Source of the DNA: Rhizocola hellebori
GTDB taxonomy: Bacteria; Actinomycetota; Actinomycetes; Mycobacteriales; Micromonosporaceae
Length of the DNA stretch: 64,000 nt
NCBI RefSeq assembly: GCF_016862955.1
Contig: NZ_BONY01000013.1
Location: forward strand, 1-64,000
Reading direction: 5' to 3'
Both the position numbers and the translations under genes were made by a program. Below, one piece after another: positions 10,104 through 19,348 of the stretch. A model generated the notes under the pieces. The model was given only the letters and a program-made list of their open reading frames with translations. It ran no database searches and had not been told where the DNA came from. The number at the start of each line of letters is the position of its first letter. The stretch's first letter is position 1.

Positions 10104-13100
10104 ACCATCTCCTCGACGGAGTTGTTGAGCCGCTGGCTGATCACCTCGGTGACACCGCTGCGCATGGTGACGCCGTAGAGCGCGTCGGCGACCTCCATGG
10201 TGCGCTTCTGGTGCGTGATGATGATCAGCTGGCTGCGCGCCCGCAGCTCGGAGAAGAGGGTGATGAGCCGGCCCAGGTTGACGTCGTCAAGGGCCGCCTC
10301 CACCTCGTCCATGATGTAGAAGGGCGAAGGGCGGGCGCGGAAAATCGCGCACAGCATGGCCACCGCGGTCAGCGAGCGCTCGCCACCCGAAAGCAGCGAC
10401 AGCCGCTTGATCTTCTTGCCCGGCGGGCGTGCCTCGACGTCGATTCCGGTGGTCAGCATGTTGTCCGGGTCGGTGAGGATCAGCTTGCCCTCGCCACCCG
10501 GGAACAGGATCGGGAAGACGATCTCGAACTCGCGCGCGGTGTCGGCGAACGCGGTCGTGAAGACCTCCAGAATCCGGTCATCCACGTCCTTGACCACCGT
10601 GAGCAGGTCCCGGCGGGTGGCCTTGAGGTCTTCGAGCTGGTCGGAGAGGAACTTGTACCTCTCCTCGAGCGCGGCGAACTCCTCCAGCGCCAGCGGGTTC
10701 ACCTTGCCCAGCAGGGCGAGGTCACGCTCGGCCTTGGCGGCGCGTTTCTCCTGGATCAGGCGGTCGAACGGCTCGGACCACTCGGAGTAGTCCTCGCCGG
10801 CTTCGCCGCCCTGCACCAGGGGCACCGGAACGGTGGGGCCGTATTCGCCCAGCAGTGTCTCGACATCGAGCGAAAACTCTTCCGCCGCACGGGTTTCCAG
10901 CTGCTCGATGCGCATCCGCTGTTCCGCGCGGGCCACCTCGTCGCGGTGCACCTCGGTGGTGAGCCGGTTGAGGTCGTCGCCGAGCCGCTTGGCCCCGGCG
11001 CGCACCTCCGCCAGCTCCGCCTCGCGTTGCGTGCGCAGCGCGGCCAGCTCGTCACGGGTTTCCGCGGCCCTGTCCAGCGCGGCGGTCAGCCTGACGATGA
11101 TCTGCCTTGTCCCGACCTCGACCGCTTTGGCCACGGCCGCTCCCCGCTCGCGGGCGAGCTTGCGGGCCGCGGCGCGCTCCTGCGTCGCCCGCTCCGCCGC
11201 CGCCTGGCGCACCAGGGAATCGGCGCGACCCGCGATCGAGGAGACCCGCTCTTCGGCAGTGCGCACGGCGAGGCGGACCTCGACCTCGTTCTGCCGGGCC
11301 TGGGGAACCATGGCGGCGAGCTGGTCTCTTTCCTCTGTGGACGGTTCCTCGTCCACTTCGGTCGCCTCGGCCAGTATCAACCGCTCTTCCAGCTCGGTGA
11401 GCCGGAACAGGTCTTCTTCGCGGGAGGCGTTGGCTTTGTCCCGCGCGGCCAGCAGTCGCTGCGCCTCGCCCTGGGCCGACCTCGCCGCCGCGCCCAGCTC
11501 GGCAAGCCGCCGCGCTGCCGCGTTGCGCTCGCCTTCGGCTGCACGCTTCGCCGCTGCCGCGCTGTCGACGATCCTCTTGCACCGGTCGACCTGCTGCCGC
11601 GCCTCGACGAGCTCCTCGCCCAGCGAGCCCATCATTTCCTCGGCGGCCAGCCGCTGTGCTTTGGCCTCGTCTACGGCCGCCTTGATCTCGATGAAGCTGG
11701 AGGCCTTGGCCGAGCCGCCGGAGGCGGTGAACGCGCCGATCAGATCGCCTTCGCGGGTGACCGCCCGCACCGATGGGTGCTGGCCGACCAAAGCCGTGGC
11801 GGCGTTGAGGTCTGCCACCACCACAACATCGCGCAGCGCGTGCGTCACGGCGTGCTGCAGCTGCTCCTCGCAGCGCACCACGTCGAGCGCCCACTTGGCT
11901 TCCTCGGGCAGGGCCACTTCGAGCCGCGATTGCGGCCGCGAGCTGCCCACGATCAATGAGGCGCGGCCCGCGTCCTGGATGCGCAGCATCCGCATGGCCT
12001 CAGCCGCTTCGTCCACACCGGAGACCGCGACCGCGTCGGCGAGCCCGCCCAGCGCGGCGGCCATGGCGGCCTCGTAACCGGGGGACACCCGCAGCATCGA
12101 GGCCAGGCTGCCCAGCACGCCTGGCACCTCGCCGGCCTTGGCGATCAGTGCGCCCGCGCCGTCCTTGCGCTGCAAGCCAAGCGCGAGGGCGTCCTCGCGG
12201 GCCTTCCAGCCGGTGGCCTCCTTCTCGGCCGCCCTTTCCGCGTCGGTCAGCCGGCGCAGCTCGGTGTTGGCCTCGTCGAGCTGCTCGACAGCTTCCGCGT
12301 GGGCCTCGTCGAGCTCGGCGTTGTCGCGGTCGGCCTCGGAGGTCTGCTCGGCCACCGCATCCAGCTGGATCTGGGCCGCTTCCGCCCGCTCCGCGGCGTC
12401 GCCGTAGGCGCTGGAAAGCCTCTCGATCTCCTCGGCGGCCGTCGCCACCCGCGCGTTGGCCGCGTTGACCTGGCCGGTGAGCTTGGCCAGGCCCTCGCGC
12501 CGATCGGCGATCGCTTTGACCGCGGCGACCAGCGCTTTCTCCGCACCCGCCAGCTGGCGTTCCAGCTCTTGGCGGTGTGACACGGCCTCGCCCAGGCGAC
12601 CCTGGTCGGCCTCGAGGGCGGCCCGCAGCGCGGTCTCCTCCTGGCGCACGCGCTCGGCATCGGCTTCCAGCTGGGCCGGGTCACGACCCGGCCGCTCCTC
12701 CTGGATCGCCGACAGGTGGCGCTGACGCTCGGCGGCGAGCTGTGCCGTGGAGCGGAAACGCTCTTGGAGCGCGGAAAGCTTGTACCAGAGCTCCTGCGCC
12801 GCGGTGAGCGCCGGCGCGTCGAACGCGTGCTGCTCCTCGAGCTCGCGCAGGCGCTCGCTGATCTCCGCAAAGTCCCGCTCGACCTGGGTGCGGCGCTCAC
12901 GCACCGCGGCCTCGTCGGCGATCTCCTTGTCGAGGGTCTCCCGCAGCGTGAACAGGTCGTCGGCCAGCAAACGCAGACGCGCGTCGCGCAGACTGGATTG
13001 GATGGTGGCCGCCCGCCTCGCCACCTCGGCCTGCTTACCCAGCGGCTTGAGCTGGCGGCGAAGCTCGGCGGTGAGGTCGGTGACGCGGTTGAGGTTGGCC

Positions 13101-13654
13101 TGCATCGCGTCGAGTTTGCGCAGCGCCTTTTCCTTGCGCTTGCGGTGTTTGAGCACGCCGGCAGCTTCTTCGATGAACCCGCGGCGCTCCTCGGGCTTGG
13201 CGTGCAGGATCTCGTCGAGCTTGCCCTGGCCGACGATGACGTGCATTTCGCGGCCGATGCCGGAGTCGCTGAGCAGCTCCTGAATGTCAAGAAGCCGACA
13301 GTGGTCCCCGTTGATCTCGTACTCGCTCTCACCGGAGCGGAACATCCGGCGGGTGATCGAGACTTCGGTGTAGTCGATTGGCAGCGCGCCATCAGTGTTA
13401 TCGATGGTCAGAGTGACCTCGGCTCGGCCCAGCGGGGCGCGCCCCGAGGTGCCGGCGAAGATCACGTCTTCCATCTTGCCGCCGCGCAGCGCCTTGGCAC
13501 CCTGTTCTCCAAGCACCCAGGCGATGGCATCGACGACGTTGGACTTGCCGGAGCCGTTCGGGCCCACCACGCAGGTGATACCGGGCTCCAGCTTCATCGT
13601 TGTCGCGGACGCAAAGGACTTGAATCCTTTGACCGTCAGGCTCTTCAGGTACAC
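10100..13654 (-). CDS. smc: chromosome segregation ATPase SMC
   Basis: Condensin subunit that organises and separates chromosomes, 1184 aa. Walker A is GPNGSGKSN at 32-40. Two long coiled-coil arms flank the hinge at about 500-650 (PGVLGSLASMLRVSPGYE...). The C-terminal head has the ABC signature LLSGGERSLTA and Walker B FYIMDEVEAALDD. Length is typical. The GTG start at 13654 (MYLKSLTVKGFKSFA) has GGAG four bases upstream. The downstream HAD gene is coupled through a 4-base overlap. Confidence 0.97.
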   Translation of the reverse strand: MYLKSLTVKGFKSFASATTMKLEPGITCVVGPNGSGKSNVVDAIAWVLGEQGAKALRGGKMEDVIFAGTSGRAPLGRAEVTLTIDNTDGALPIDYTEVSITRRMFRSGESEYEINGDHCRLLDIQELLSDSGIGREMHVIVGQGKLDEILHAKPEERRGFIEEAAGVLKHRKRKEKALRKLDAMQANLNRVTDLTAELRRQLKPLGKQAEVARRAATIQSSLRDARLRLLADDLFTLRETLDKEIADEAAVRERRTQVERDFAEISERLRELEEQHAFDAPALTAAQELWYKLSALQERFRSTAQLAAERQRHLSAIQEERPGRDPAQLEADAERVRQEETALRAALEADQGRLGEAVSHRQELERQLAGAEKALVAAVKAIADRREGLAKLTGQVNAANARVATAAEEIERLSSAYGDAAERAEAAQIQLDAVAEQTSEADRDNAELDEAHAEAVEQLDEANTELRRLTDAERAAEKEATGWKAREDALALGLQRKDGAGALIAKAGEVPGVLGSLASMLRVSPGYEAAMAAALGGLADAVAVSGVDEAAEAMRMLRIQDAGRASLIVGSSRPQSRLEVALPEEAKWALDVVRCEEQLQHAVTHALRDVVVVADLNAATALVGQHPSVRAVTREGDLIGAFTASGGSAKASSFIEIKAAVDEAKAQRLAAEEMMGSLGEELVEARQQVDRCKRIVDSAAAAKRAAEGERNAAARRLAELGAAARSAQGEAQRLLAARDKANASREEDLFRLTELEERLILAEATEVDEEPSTEERDQLAAMVPQARQNEVEVRLAVRTAEERVSSIAGRADSLVRQAAAERATQERAAARKLARERGAAVAKAVEVGTRQIIVRLTAALDRAAETRDELAALRTQREAELAEVRAGAKRLGDDLNRLTTEVHRDEVARAEQRMRIEQLETRAAEEFSLDVETLLGEYGPTVPVPLVQGGEAGEDYSEWSEPFDRLIQEKRAAKAERDLALLGKVNPLALEEFAALEERYKFLSDQLEDLKATRRDLLTVVKDVDDRILEVFTTAFADTAREFEIVFPILFPGGEGKLILTDPDNMLTTGIDVEARPPGKKIKRLSLLSGGERSLTAVAMLCAIFRARPSPFYIMDEVEAALDDVNLGRLITLFSELRARSQLIIITHQKRTMEVADALYGVTMRSGVTEVISQRLNNSVEEMV

Positions 13655-13733
13655 AGGTCTCCGATTGGGGGTGGGTGGTTCCGTCGAATCGGTCTACCCG
13701 CAACGTACATGAAGCATCCGAAACGCAAAGGAA

Positions 13734-13761
13734 GCGCGCCGCCACGGCAGTGGAGGCGCGC
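13734..13761 (-). terminator. hairpin downstream of the 67-aa gene
   Basis: The arms GCGCGCC and GGCGCGC pair exactly, extended inward by CCAC/GTGG around a GGCA loop. On the minus strand the stem is followed by TTCCTTTGCGTTT. It lies 47-74 bases past the stop of the small coiled-coil gene and before smc, so it probably ends that short transcript. Confidence 0.6.
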
Positions 13762-13807
13762 AATAGGTCAGGTGCTATTTAGGTGGAATTCGGACTTTAG
13801 ATCACTA

Positions 13808-14011
13808 TCAGGTCAGGGCCGGCTCGGGCAGGCGGAGGAACTCATCCACCTCACTCGCGGCTGCCGCCGCGGCCGCCAACCGATCATTGTCCGCCCGGAG
13901 ACGGGTGACCTCGAATTCCAGTGCCCGCACCGTGGCACGCAACCGAGTGACCTCGTCGAGCATGCGCCGGTCCGGCGCAGCCGCAACGTGGCCGTAGAGG
14001 GCCTTCGCCAT
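13808..14011 (-). CDS. small conserved coiled-coil protein
   Basis: 67 aa of unknown function. After MAKALYGHVAAAPD the protein is mostly one amphipathic helix with leucines at heptad spacing (MLDEVTRLRATVRALEFEV, then TRLRADNDRLA), followed by an alanine run and an acidic end. Proteins beginning MAKALxGHV with a similar helix recur in actinobacteria, which I recall only as hypothetical. A strong ribosome-binding site (AAGGAG) lies six bases before the ATG. It has its own likely terminator before smc, so it appears to be a single-gene unit. Confidence 0.72.
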   Translation of the reverse strand: MAKALYGHVAAAPDRRMLDEVTRLRATVRALEFEVTRLRADNDRLAAAAAAASEVDEFLRLPEPALT

Positions 14012-14206
14012 ATCTTCTCCTTTTGAAGCGCAGCCGGATTACCAGCAAACGCGCGCCCACTGTCTCGTCCCGAAACCTGCTGGCCCCTACTGTCAATCGG
14101 AGCACTACAGACGTGGTCGGGCGCGACTGGCGACAGGTCCATCCTCCGCCGATTCGGTCATAACGTCAAGTTGCCTAGCAGCATTGACCTGGATAAGGTC
14201 ATTTTC

Positions 14207-14839
14207 GTGCAAGGTAGACATCGCGCCCCCAAGCGAATGGTATTTTACGTTTTAGCCTTGGGGGGCACGCTATTTACCATGCTCGGCGCCGGCATAACGA
14301 TCCTCGGCGCCAGCTCAACAGGCGTCGACCGGGGCACCACCGTGACCATTATCACGACCTCCGAGTCGCCCCTCGCCTCAGCTGCCCCTAGCGAATCGGC
14401 TGCTCCGCTTCTTCTCTCCCCAAGCGCGATCGCCTCCCCGAGTCCAGACAGGATCACCTCGATGGAGGACACCGTCACCGCGCTGATCAACAAAAAGCGG
14501 GAAGGCACCTGCAACAGTCCGCTGCGGACAGACGAGCGGCTGCGCAAGGCCGCCCGTGCCCACAGCGCGGACATGGCCAAAAAGGACTACTTCAGCCACG
14601 TGAGCCAAGACGGCAGCAGTTTTGTCGACCGGATCGCCCGGACGGGGTACCCAAGAGGCAGCGCGGCCAGCGAAAACATCGCCGTTGGCTACACCTCGGC
14701 CAAGGCCGTGGTGGACGGCTGGATGAACAGCGAAGGCCACCGCAAGAACATCATGAACTGCGCTTCCAAGGCGGTAGGGGTGGGTCTTGCCTACCGCGGC
14801 AACACGCCGTACTGGACCCAGGACTTCGGACGGTCGTAA
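14207..14839 (+). CDS. membrane-anchored or secreted CAP-domain protein
   Basis: 210 aa. A hydrophobic segment near residues 11-37 (MVFYVLALGGTLFTMLGAG) is a signal anchor or signal peptide. A low-complexity S/A/P region follows, then a CAP (SCP/PR-1) domain over about 90-210. Conserved parts are ARAHSADMAKKDYFSHVS, the central ASENIAVGY, and the EGHRKNIMN block; the putative CAP cavity His and Glu residues are present. Such bacterial proteins are extracellular with unclear activity. Start choice is uncertain: GTG 14207 has AAGG eight bases upstream, while a TTG at 14171 would add 12 residues. Confidence 0.82.
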   Translation: MQGRHRAPKRMVFYVLALGGTLFTMLGAGITILGASSTGVDRGTTVTIITTSESPLASAAPSESAAPLLLSPSAIASPSPDRITSMEDTVTALINKKREGTCNSPLRTDERLRKAARAHSADMAKKDYFSHVSQDGSSFVDRIARTGYPRGSAASENIAVGYTSAKAVVDGWMNSEGHRKNIMNCASKAVGVGLAYRGNTPYWTQDFGRS

Positions 14840-14882
14840 ATCCGACACTTACGCGAGTAACGAATCGATCGTTGTACAGAGC

Positions 14883-15500
14883 GTGACGCCGCTGCTCTCG
14901 CTGCACCATCACCCGTTCACCCACCCCGAGACCTGGGACACCATCGAGGTGGCCGGGGTCGGCTCGATCGTCCTGCTGAACATCGCCGCCGGGCCGGGCA
15001 GTGGGCTGGACCCGACCTGGACCACCGCCACCCAGCGTCTGGTACGCGCCGGGGCAGGCCTCATCGGCTACGTGGACCTGGCTTTCGGTGCCCGCGCCGT
15101 GGAGCAGGTCAAGGCCGAACTCGGCCGCTGGGCCGGCTACCCGGTCCGCGGGATCTTCTTCGACCAGGCACCGACGAGTCCATATTCGATCGGGCCGGTG
15201 GCCACCGCGGTACGCGCCGCGCGGCGCATCGGTTTCGACACTCTTCTGGTCAACCCGGGCCGGCCCACCGACTCCATCTATCGCGGACTCGGTGCCGTGC
15301 TGTGCACCTTTGAGGGGCCGTGGGAGGAGTACAAGCGGGGAACCGTTGAGGGGGTTCGGCCCGGCGATGCGCACCTGGTGCACTCGGTGCCGACAGACCA
15401 GATCGGGGTAGCGCACGAGCTGATGCGCGGCCGCGGCGCCCGCTTCGGTCTGGCCACCGTCGAGTCTTCGCTGCAGGCCATGCATCTGGCCACGGTGTGA
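14883..15500 (+). CDS. spherulation-specific family 4 (spherulin-4)-like protein
   Basis: About 205 aa. It matches the spherulin-4 / TM1410-like pattern: an N-terminal strand with PLLSLHHHP, LLNIAAGPGSGLDPTW, LIGYVDLAFG, the acidic strand GIFFDQAP, and DTLLVNPGRP, as expected for a TIM-barrel related to polygalactosaminidases. No signal peptide is seen in this reading, although relatives are usually exported. The start is unclear: GTG 14883 is taken, while an ATG at 14787 would overlap the CAP gene by 53 bp. The next gene starts on its stop codon (GTGA overlap). Confidence 0.72.
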   Translation: MTPLLSLHHHPFTHPETWDTIEVAGVGSIVLLNIAAGPGSGLDPTWTTATQRLVRAGAGLIGYVDLAFGARAVEQVKAELGRWAGYPVRGIFFDQAPTSPYSIGPVATAVRAARRIGFDTLLVNPGRPTDSIYRGLGAVLCTFEGPWEEYKRGTVEGVRPGDAHLVHSVPTDQIGVAHELMRGRGARFGLATVESSLQAMHLATV

Positions 15501-15850
15501 AACTCGTCGCCTTCGCCTTCGGATTCGTGCTGGCCTCCTGCACGGTCGCGCCACCTCGCTGGTACGAGGCCACCGACTCCACGGCCCAGCGACCCGACCT
15601 GGACTGGGGCCACACCGTTCTGCTCCTGGATCCGATGACCACCGATCTATCCACAGTGGACGATCTGCACGGTCAGCGCAAACGAGCCGTGTGCAAGGTC
15701 GGTGCCGACGAACGGGACGCGATGCTGCAACTGTGCCGGGACAAGGGTTTCGACGCGGTCAGCTTCGTGCCGGACACCGCTTCCGATCAGCTGCGCAGGC
15801 GGGCCAGGCAACTGCGGCTGCCCGTGCTCACCGCTCCCGCTGGCACTTAG
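15497..15850 (+). CDS. small predicted lipoprotein paired with the spherulin-like gene
   Basis: 117 aa. A short signal sequence ends in the lipobox L-A-S-C, with the lipid-attached Cys at position 15. The mature part has no family that I recognise; it contains two further Cys (VCKVG and LQLCRD) and a strand-helix pattern ([11 protein letters not shown]). The GTG start overlaps the upstream stop as GTGA, so the two products are made together. Its last 23 bp overlap the 3' end of mutM on the other strand. Confidence 0.65.
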   Translation: MKLVAFAFGFVLASCTVAPPRWYEATDSTAQRPDLDWGHTVLLLDPMTTDLSTVDDLHGQRKRAVCKVGADERDAMLQLCRDKGFDAVSFVPDTASDQLRRRARQLRLPVLTAPAGT

Positions 15851-16667
15851 GGCAGAAGAAGGACGACCGGTTCATGAAGGTCGACCGTTTGATGGCCGTC
15901 CCGCACCGCGGGCACGGCTCCCCCTCCCGGCCGTAGGCGTTGAGCCCGCGCTCGAAATAGCCCGACTCGCCGTTCACGTTGACGTAGAGCGCGTCGAAAC
16001 TGGTGCCACCGGCCGTAATCGCCTCACCGAGAACTTCCTTCACGTGGGCCAGCAAGCGTTGCGCGGCCGGCCGGGAAAGCTCGTCGCTGGGCCGATTGCC
16101 GTGGATTTTGGCCCGCCACAAGGCTTCGTCGGCGTAGATGTTGCCGACCCCGGAGATCAGGGTCTGGTCGAGCAGGGCGCGTTTCACCGCTGTCCTGCGG
16201 CCGCTCAGCCGGACGAGGAAATCCTTGTCCACAAACGATTCTTCCAACGGATCCTTGCCGATGTGCGCGATCTCCTGAGGCAATTCCGCGCCGCCGACGG
16301 AAACGGCGAGCCCGCCGAAGGTGCGCTGGTCGATGAAGCGCAACTGGGGACCTTTGTCGGTGAAGTCGAAGCGGATGTGCAGATGCTTCTCCAGCGGCGC
16401 GGTGACCGGCTGCACCAGCATCTGCCCCGACATGCCCAGGTGGCCGACGATCGCGTCACCGCTGTCCAGCGGGAGCCACAGGTACTTTCCCCGGCGCCGG
16501 GTGCTGATGATGGTGCGCCCGGCCAGCACGCGCTCGAAGTCCTTGGGCCCGGCCACATGGCGGCGCACGGCCCGGGGATGGCCCACCTTCACCTTCGCGA
16601 TGGTTCGGCCAACGACCCATCGCTCCAGCCCCACGCGGACCGTCTCCACCTCCGGCAACTCCGGCAC
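15828..16667 (-). CDS. mutM: formamidopyrimidine-DNA glycosylase MutM
   Basis: Base-excision repair enzyme for oxidised purines, 279 aa. The N-terminus [10 protein letters not shown] supplies the catalytic Pro and Glu, a Lys follows in RRRGKYLW, and the C-terminal zinc finger is CPRCG ... CPKCQ. The catalytic Pro must follow the initiator Met, so the start is the GTG at 16667, which also has GGAGG six bases upstream; the in-frame codons before it are excluded. Length is standard. It follows the mannosyltransferase gene in the same direction with a 13-bp gap. Confidence 0.95.
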   Translation of the reverse strand: MPELPEVETVRVGLERWVVGRTIAKVKVGHPRAVRRHVAGPKDFERVLAGRTIISTRRRGKYLWLPLDSGDAIVGHLGMSGQMLVQPVTAPLEKHLHIRFDFTDKGPQLRFIDQRTFGGLAVSVGGAELPQEIAHIGKDPLEESFVDKDFLVRLSGRRTAVKRALLDQTLISGVGNIYADEALWRAKIHGNRPSDELSRPAAQRLLAHVKEVLGEAITAGGTSFDALYVNVNGESGYFERGLNAYGREGEPCPRCGTAIKRSTFMNRSSFFCPKCQRER

Positions 16668-16680
16668 TGCCACCCTCCGC

Positions 16681-18384
16681 CTAGATCGTGAACGGCCAGA
16701 TGCTGATCATGTAAGCACCGAACCAAAGCCCAAAAGCCGACCATAGCGCCAGCACGGCGATGGCTGTCCGGCGTGGGGCGGCCGCGAGGGCTCGTGCCAA
16801 CGGAATGCACGCCAACAGGAGGACCGGCACCAGAAGGCGCGGTTTGGAGTGCCAATAGCCCGCCTGCCCGATCACCAGCCCCATCGCGACAAAGCCGTAG
16901 ACGATCAGCGGCACCCACACCCGCTCGACGATCGCGACCAGGCACAGCACGAACGTGCCCAGGATCAGCCACGCCGTCACCATCTCCACCATGCCATTTA
17001 CCCCGCGCAGCGTCTCCAGCAGGAAGGTCGCCACGCTCGCGCCGCCGTCGAAGGTGCTCCCCCAGCCGGCGGTCTGCACCTTGAACCAGGCGTCCCACTC
17101 GCCCACCCGCCAGCCCACCCAGAGCACGAAGACCGGCCCGGCGAGCAGGGTCAGCGCGGCGGCGACCCAGGCTTGCACGAGCTCGGCTCGGGTCACCCGC
17201 CCCTTGGCCGCGAAGGTCGCCTTGCGGGTGGCGATGACCTTGCTGGCCGCACCCGATCCGGTCCGCTCGGCGGCCAGGCTCAGCAGCCCGCCGACAGCGC
17301 CTTCGCCCGGCAGCCCCAGCGCCCGCCACTCGCCGGTCGGAGTCCCGAACCCGCCGCTCGGCGCCCCAAGCGTCGCGCCCGCCCCGCCCGGCCGTGCCGG
17401 ACCAGCGCTGGCCCTTCCCACCGCCGACGGCGTATCAGGTGCTCCGGCACCCAGCACCCGCCATTGCCCGGTGCCACGGGTCAACGCTCCCCGAGCCACC
17501 CCGGCCACGGCTCCCCTGGCCTCGCTCGCAGACTCATCGTCATCATCATCGTCGTAGTCATCGTCATCATCGGCTCGGCCGGAGGAGCTCGCGGCGGGCG
17601 CGGACAGGCGGGAGGTGAAGGTCTCGCGGGAAAATCCAGCGGCAAGTGTCTGGCCGGAACCGCCACCCGGGCTGCCGGGTTCGGCCCCAGCCCCCGGGGC
17701 GGCCGCGGCTTGCGACCGGGTGGGGATGATGGGTGCCGCCAGCTGGGCGGGAAGCCCCTGGGCCTTTTCCATCCGCCAGAGCAGGAAGGCGGCGACGGCC
17801 AGGGCCAGGCCGACCGCGACCCCGGTGGGACGGGTCAGGCCCGCGGCCACCCCGGTGAGCGCGGCGAGCCACCACAGCCGCTGGTACGCGGCGAGCATCG
17901 TTCCCGCGACGAGCGCCAGGAAGAGCGACTCGGTGTAGCCCATGTTCAGCACCACGGCCATCGGCTGGGTGCAGACGAGCACCATGAGCATCATGCCGAC
18001 CGGGCGTGACCAGATGGCCACCCCCAGCAGGTAGATCAGCAGCGCCGCCACCAGGCCGGCGACCCCCGCCACAAGCAGGGAAGCGTAACCGGGCTGGACT
18101 CCGAGCGCGATTACTCCCCGTACCAAGGCAGGAAAGAGCGGAAAGAAGGCAAAGCCGTTGCCGACACGGACACCGTCGTCGTCATAGGAGTATCCGTCGG
18201 GGTATCCGTGCATGGCGACGTTGAGGAACCAGTCGCCGTCCCAGATCAGCAGGCGATCGACCACCCGCTCGCCGTCAATGGTCAATGCGGCGACAAGCAG
18301 CAGCTGAAGGGCGCGCAACAGCACGGCCGTCAGCACGACCATCCCGGCGAAGCGCAGCCCGCCCGCGCGACGCCACAGACTCAT
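16681..18384 (-). CDS. PIG-V-like membrane mannosyltransferase with a disordered insert
   Basis: Polytopic membrane protein of 567 aa. The motifs LIWDGDWF (46-53) and GYTESLF (149-155), plus LTRPTG (183-188), match the GPI mannosyltransferase 2 (PIG-V)/dolichyl-phosphate-mannose family; a lipid-linked sugar donor is likely. Between two membrane blocks lies an insert of about 190 residues (about 206-398) without hydrophobic segments, rich in A, G, P and S, with a run of 12 acidic residues around 272-284 broken by one Tyr. The start overlaps the rnc stop by ATGA, so it is coupled to rnc. Confidence 0.8.
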   Translation of the reverse strand: MSLWRRAGGLRFAGMVVLTAVLLRALQLLLVAALTIDGERVVDRLLIWDGDWFLNVAMHGYPDGYSYDDDGVRVGNGFAFFPLFPALVRGVIALGVQPGYASLLVAGVAGLVAALLIYLLGVAIWSRPVGMMLMVLVCTQPMAVVLNMGYTESLFLALVAGTMLAAYQRLWWLAALTGVAAGLTRPTGVAVGLALAVAAFLLWRMEKAQGLPAQLAAPIIPTRSQAAAAPGAGAEPGSPGGGSGQTLAAGFSRETFTSRLSAPAASSSGRADDDDDYDDDDDDESASEARGAVAGVARGALTRGTGQWRVLGAGAPDTPSAVGRASAGPARPGGAGATLGAPSGGFGTPTGEWRALGLPGEGAVGGLLSLAAERTGSGAASKVIATRKATFAAKGRVTRAELVQAWVAAALTLLAGPVFVLWVGWRVGEWDAWFKVQTAGWGSTFDGGASVATFLLETLRGVNGMVEMVTAWLILGTFVLCLVAIVERVWVPLIVYGFVAMGLVIGQAGYWHSKPRLLVPVLLLACIPLARALAAAPRRTAIAVLALWSAFGLWFGAYMISIWPFTI

Positions 18385-19106
18385 TCTTCGCTTGCTTCCG
18401 GATGTTCAGAATCCATGGCGCGACTGGACAACGCCCGCCAAGCCTCCTCGGCTGCACGCTGCTCGGCCTCCTTTTTGGAGCGCCCCGCCGCGCCACCGAA
18501 GCGCTCGCCGCCGGCGACAGCCCAGGCGGTGAACATCTTGGCGTGATCTGGACCCTGTTCTTCGATGACGTACTCCGGCACGCCCCAGGCATGTTTGGCG
18601 GTCAGCTCCTGGAGGCTGGTCTTCCAGTCCAAGCCCGCGCCGCGCCGCGCCGACTCGGCCATCAGCGGGTCGAAAAGCTTGCGAATGACCTCGGTCACCC
18701 GCTCGATGCCGTGCTCAAGGTAGATCGCACCGAGCAGAGCCTCGAACGTGTCGGCCAGAATCGAATCCTTGTCCCGGCCCCCGGTCAGCTCCTCGCCGCG
18801 GCCGAGCAGCAGGTGCGGCCCGATGCCCCCGGAGCCCAGCGAGCGAGCCACGCCGGCCAGGGCGCGCGCGTTGACCACGCTGGCCCGCAGCTTGGCGAGC
18901 TTGCCCTCGGCCAGGGTCGGGTGGTTGTCATAGAGAGTGGCGGTGATCACCAGACCCAGCACGGCATCACCGAGAAACTCGAGACGTTCGTTGGTCGGAA
19001 GCCCACCGTGCTCATAGGCGTAGGACCGATGCGTCAAGGCCCGCTCAAGCAGGTCAGGCTTGAGAGAAACGCCGAAAGCGTCAGTCAGATCGTCGTCTTT
19101 AGACAC
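18381..19106 (-). CDS. rnc: ribonuclease III
   Basis: Double-strand RNA endonuclease, 241 aa, for rRNA and mRNA processing. The catalytic signature [15 protein letters not shown] is near residue 40, with the second acidic cluster in [15 protein letters not shown] dsRNA-binding domain fills about 155-230. The start is taken as GTG 19106 ([11 protein letters not shown]), eight bases after GAGGGG. An earlier GTG at 19115 lies inside a hairpin arm and has no separate ribosome-binding site. The gene follows rpmF on the minus strand, as in many bacteria. Confidence 0.94.
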   Translation of the reverse strand: MSKDDDLTDAFGVSLKPDLLERALTHRSYAYEHGGLPTNERLEFLGDAVLGLVITATLYDNHPTLAEGKLAKLRASVVNARALAGVARSLGSGGIGPHLLLGRGEELTGGRDKDSILADTFEALLGAIYLEHGIERVTEVIRKLFDPLMAESARRGAGLDWKTSLQELTAKHAWGVPEYVIEEQGPDHAKMFTAWAVAGGERFGGAAGRSKKEAEQRAAEEAWRALSSRAMDSEHPEASEE

Positions 19107-19108
19107 CG

Positions 19109-19140
19109 CAACCACCCCTCACTGGTCGGAGGGGTGGTTG
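19109..19140 (-). promoter_or_regulatory. hairpin covering the rnc ribosome-binding site
   Basis: A perfect 12-bp stem (CAACCACCCCTC with GAGGGGTGGTTG) and an 8-base loop lie between the rpmF stop and the rnc start. In the minus-strand RNA the downstream arm contains GAGGGG, the likely rnc Shine-Dalgarno. The hairpin could sequester translation, act as an RNase III target for autoregulation, or act as a partial terminator after rpmF. Confidence 0.6.
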
Positions 19141-19169
19141 ACAGGCGCGGCGCCACCGAAGTCTATGAA

Positions 19170-19343
19170 CTAGACGGCAAGGATCTGGCGGCCGTTGTAG
19201 GTGCCACACACACCGCACGCGGCGTGGGGCAACTTGGCCGACTTGCACTGCGGGCAGGGAACGGTGGCCACAGCGGTGACCTTCCACTGTGCCCGACGGT
19301 GGCGGGTGTTGCTGCGCGACATCTTTCGCTTCGGGACAGGCAC
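19170..19343 (-). CDS. rpmF: 50S ribosomal protein L32 (zinc-binding form)
   Basis: 57-aa ribosomal protein. It starts PVPKRKMSRSNTRHRRAQWK, the L32 hallmark, and has the zinc pairs CPQC and CGVC (C+ form). The GTG start at 19343 is preceded by GGAGTAGGAA. It sits between yceD (5 bp upstream) and rnc, the common yceD-rpmF arrangement. Confidence 0.95.
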   Translation of the reverse strand: MPVPKRKMSRSNTRHRRAQWKVTAVATVPCPQCKSAKLPHAACGVCGTYNGRQILAV

Positions 19344-19348
19344 TGTTC

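Noticed and set aside
10079-11959. 626-residue open frame opposite smc
   Set aside because: Its composition follows the reverse of the SMC coiled-coil codons; no motif, and the smc reading is certain.
17530-17570. Microsatellite of non-coding origin
   Set aside because: The CAT/CGT-like repeat is in frame and codes the Asp-rich run of the mannosyltransferase insert.
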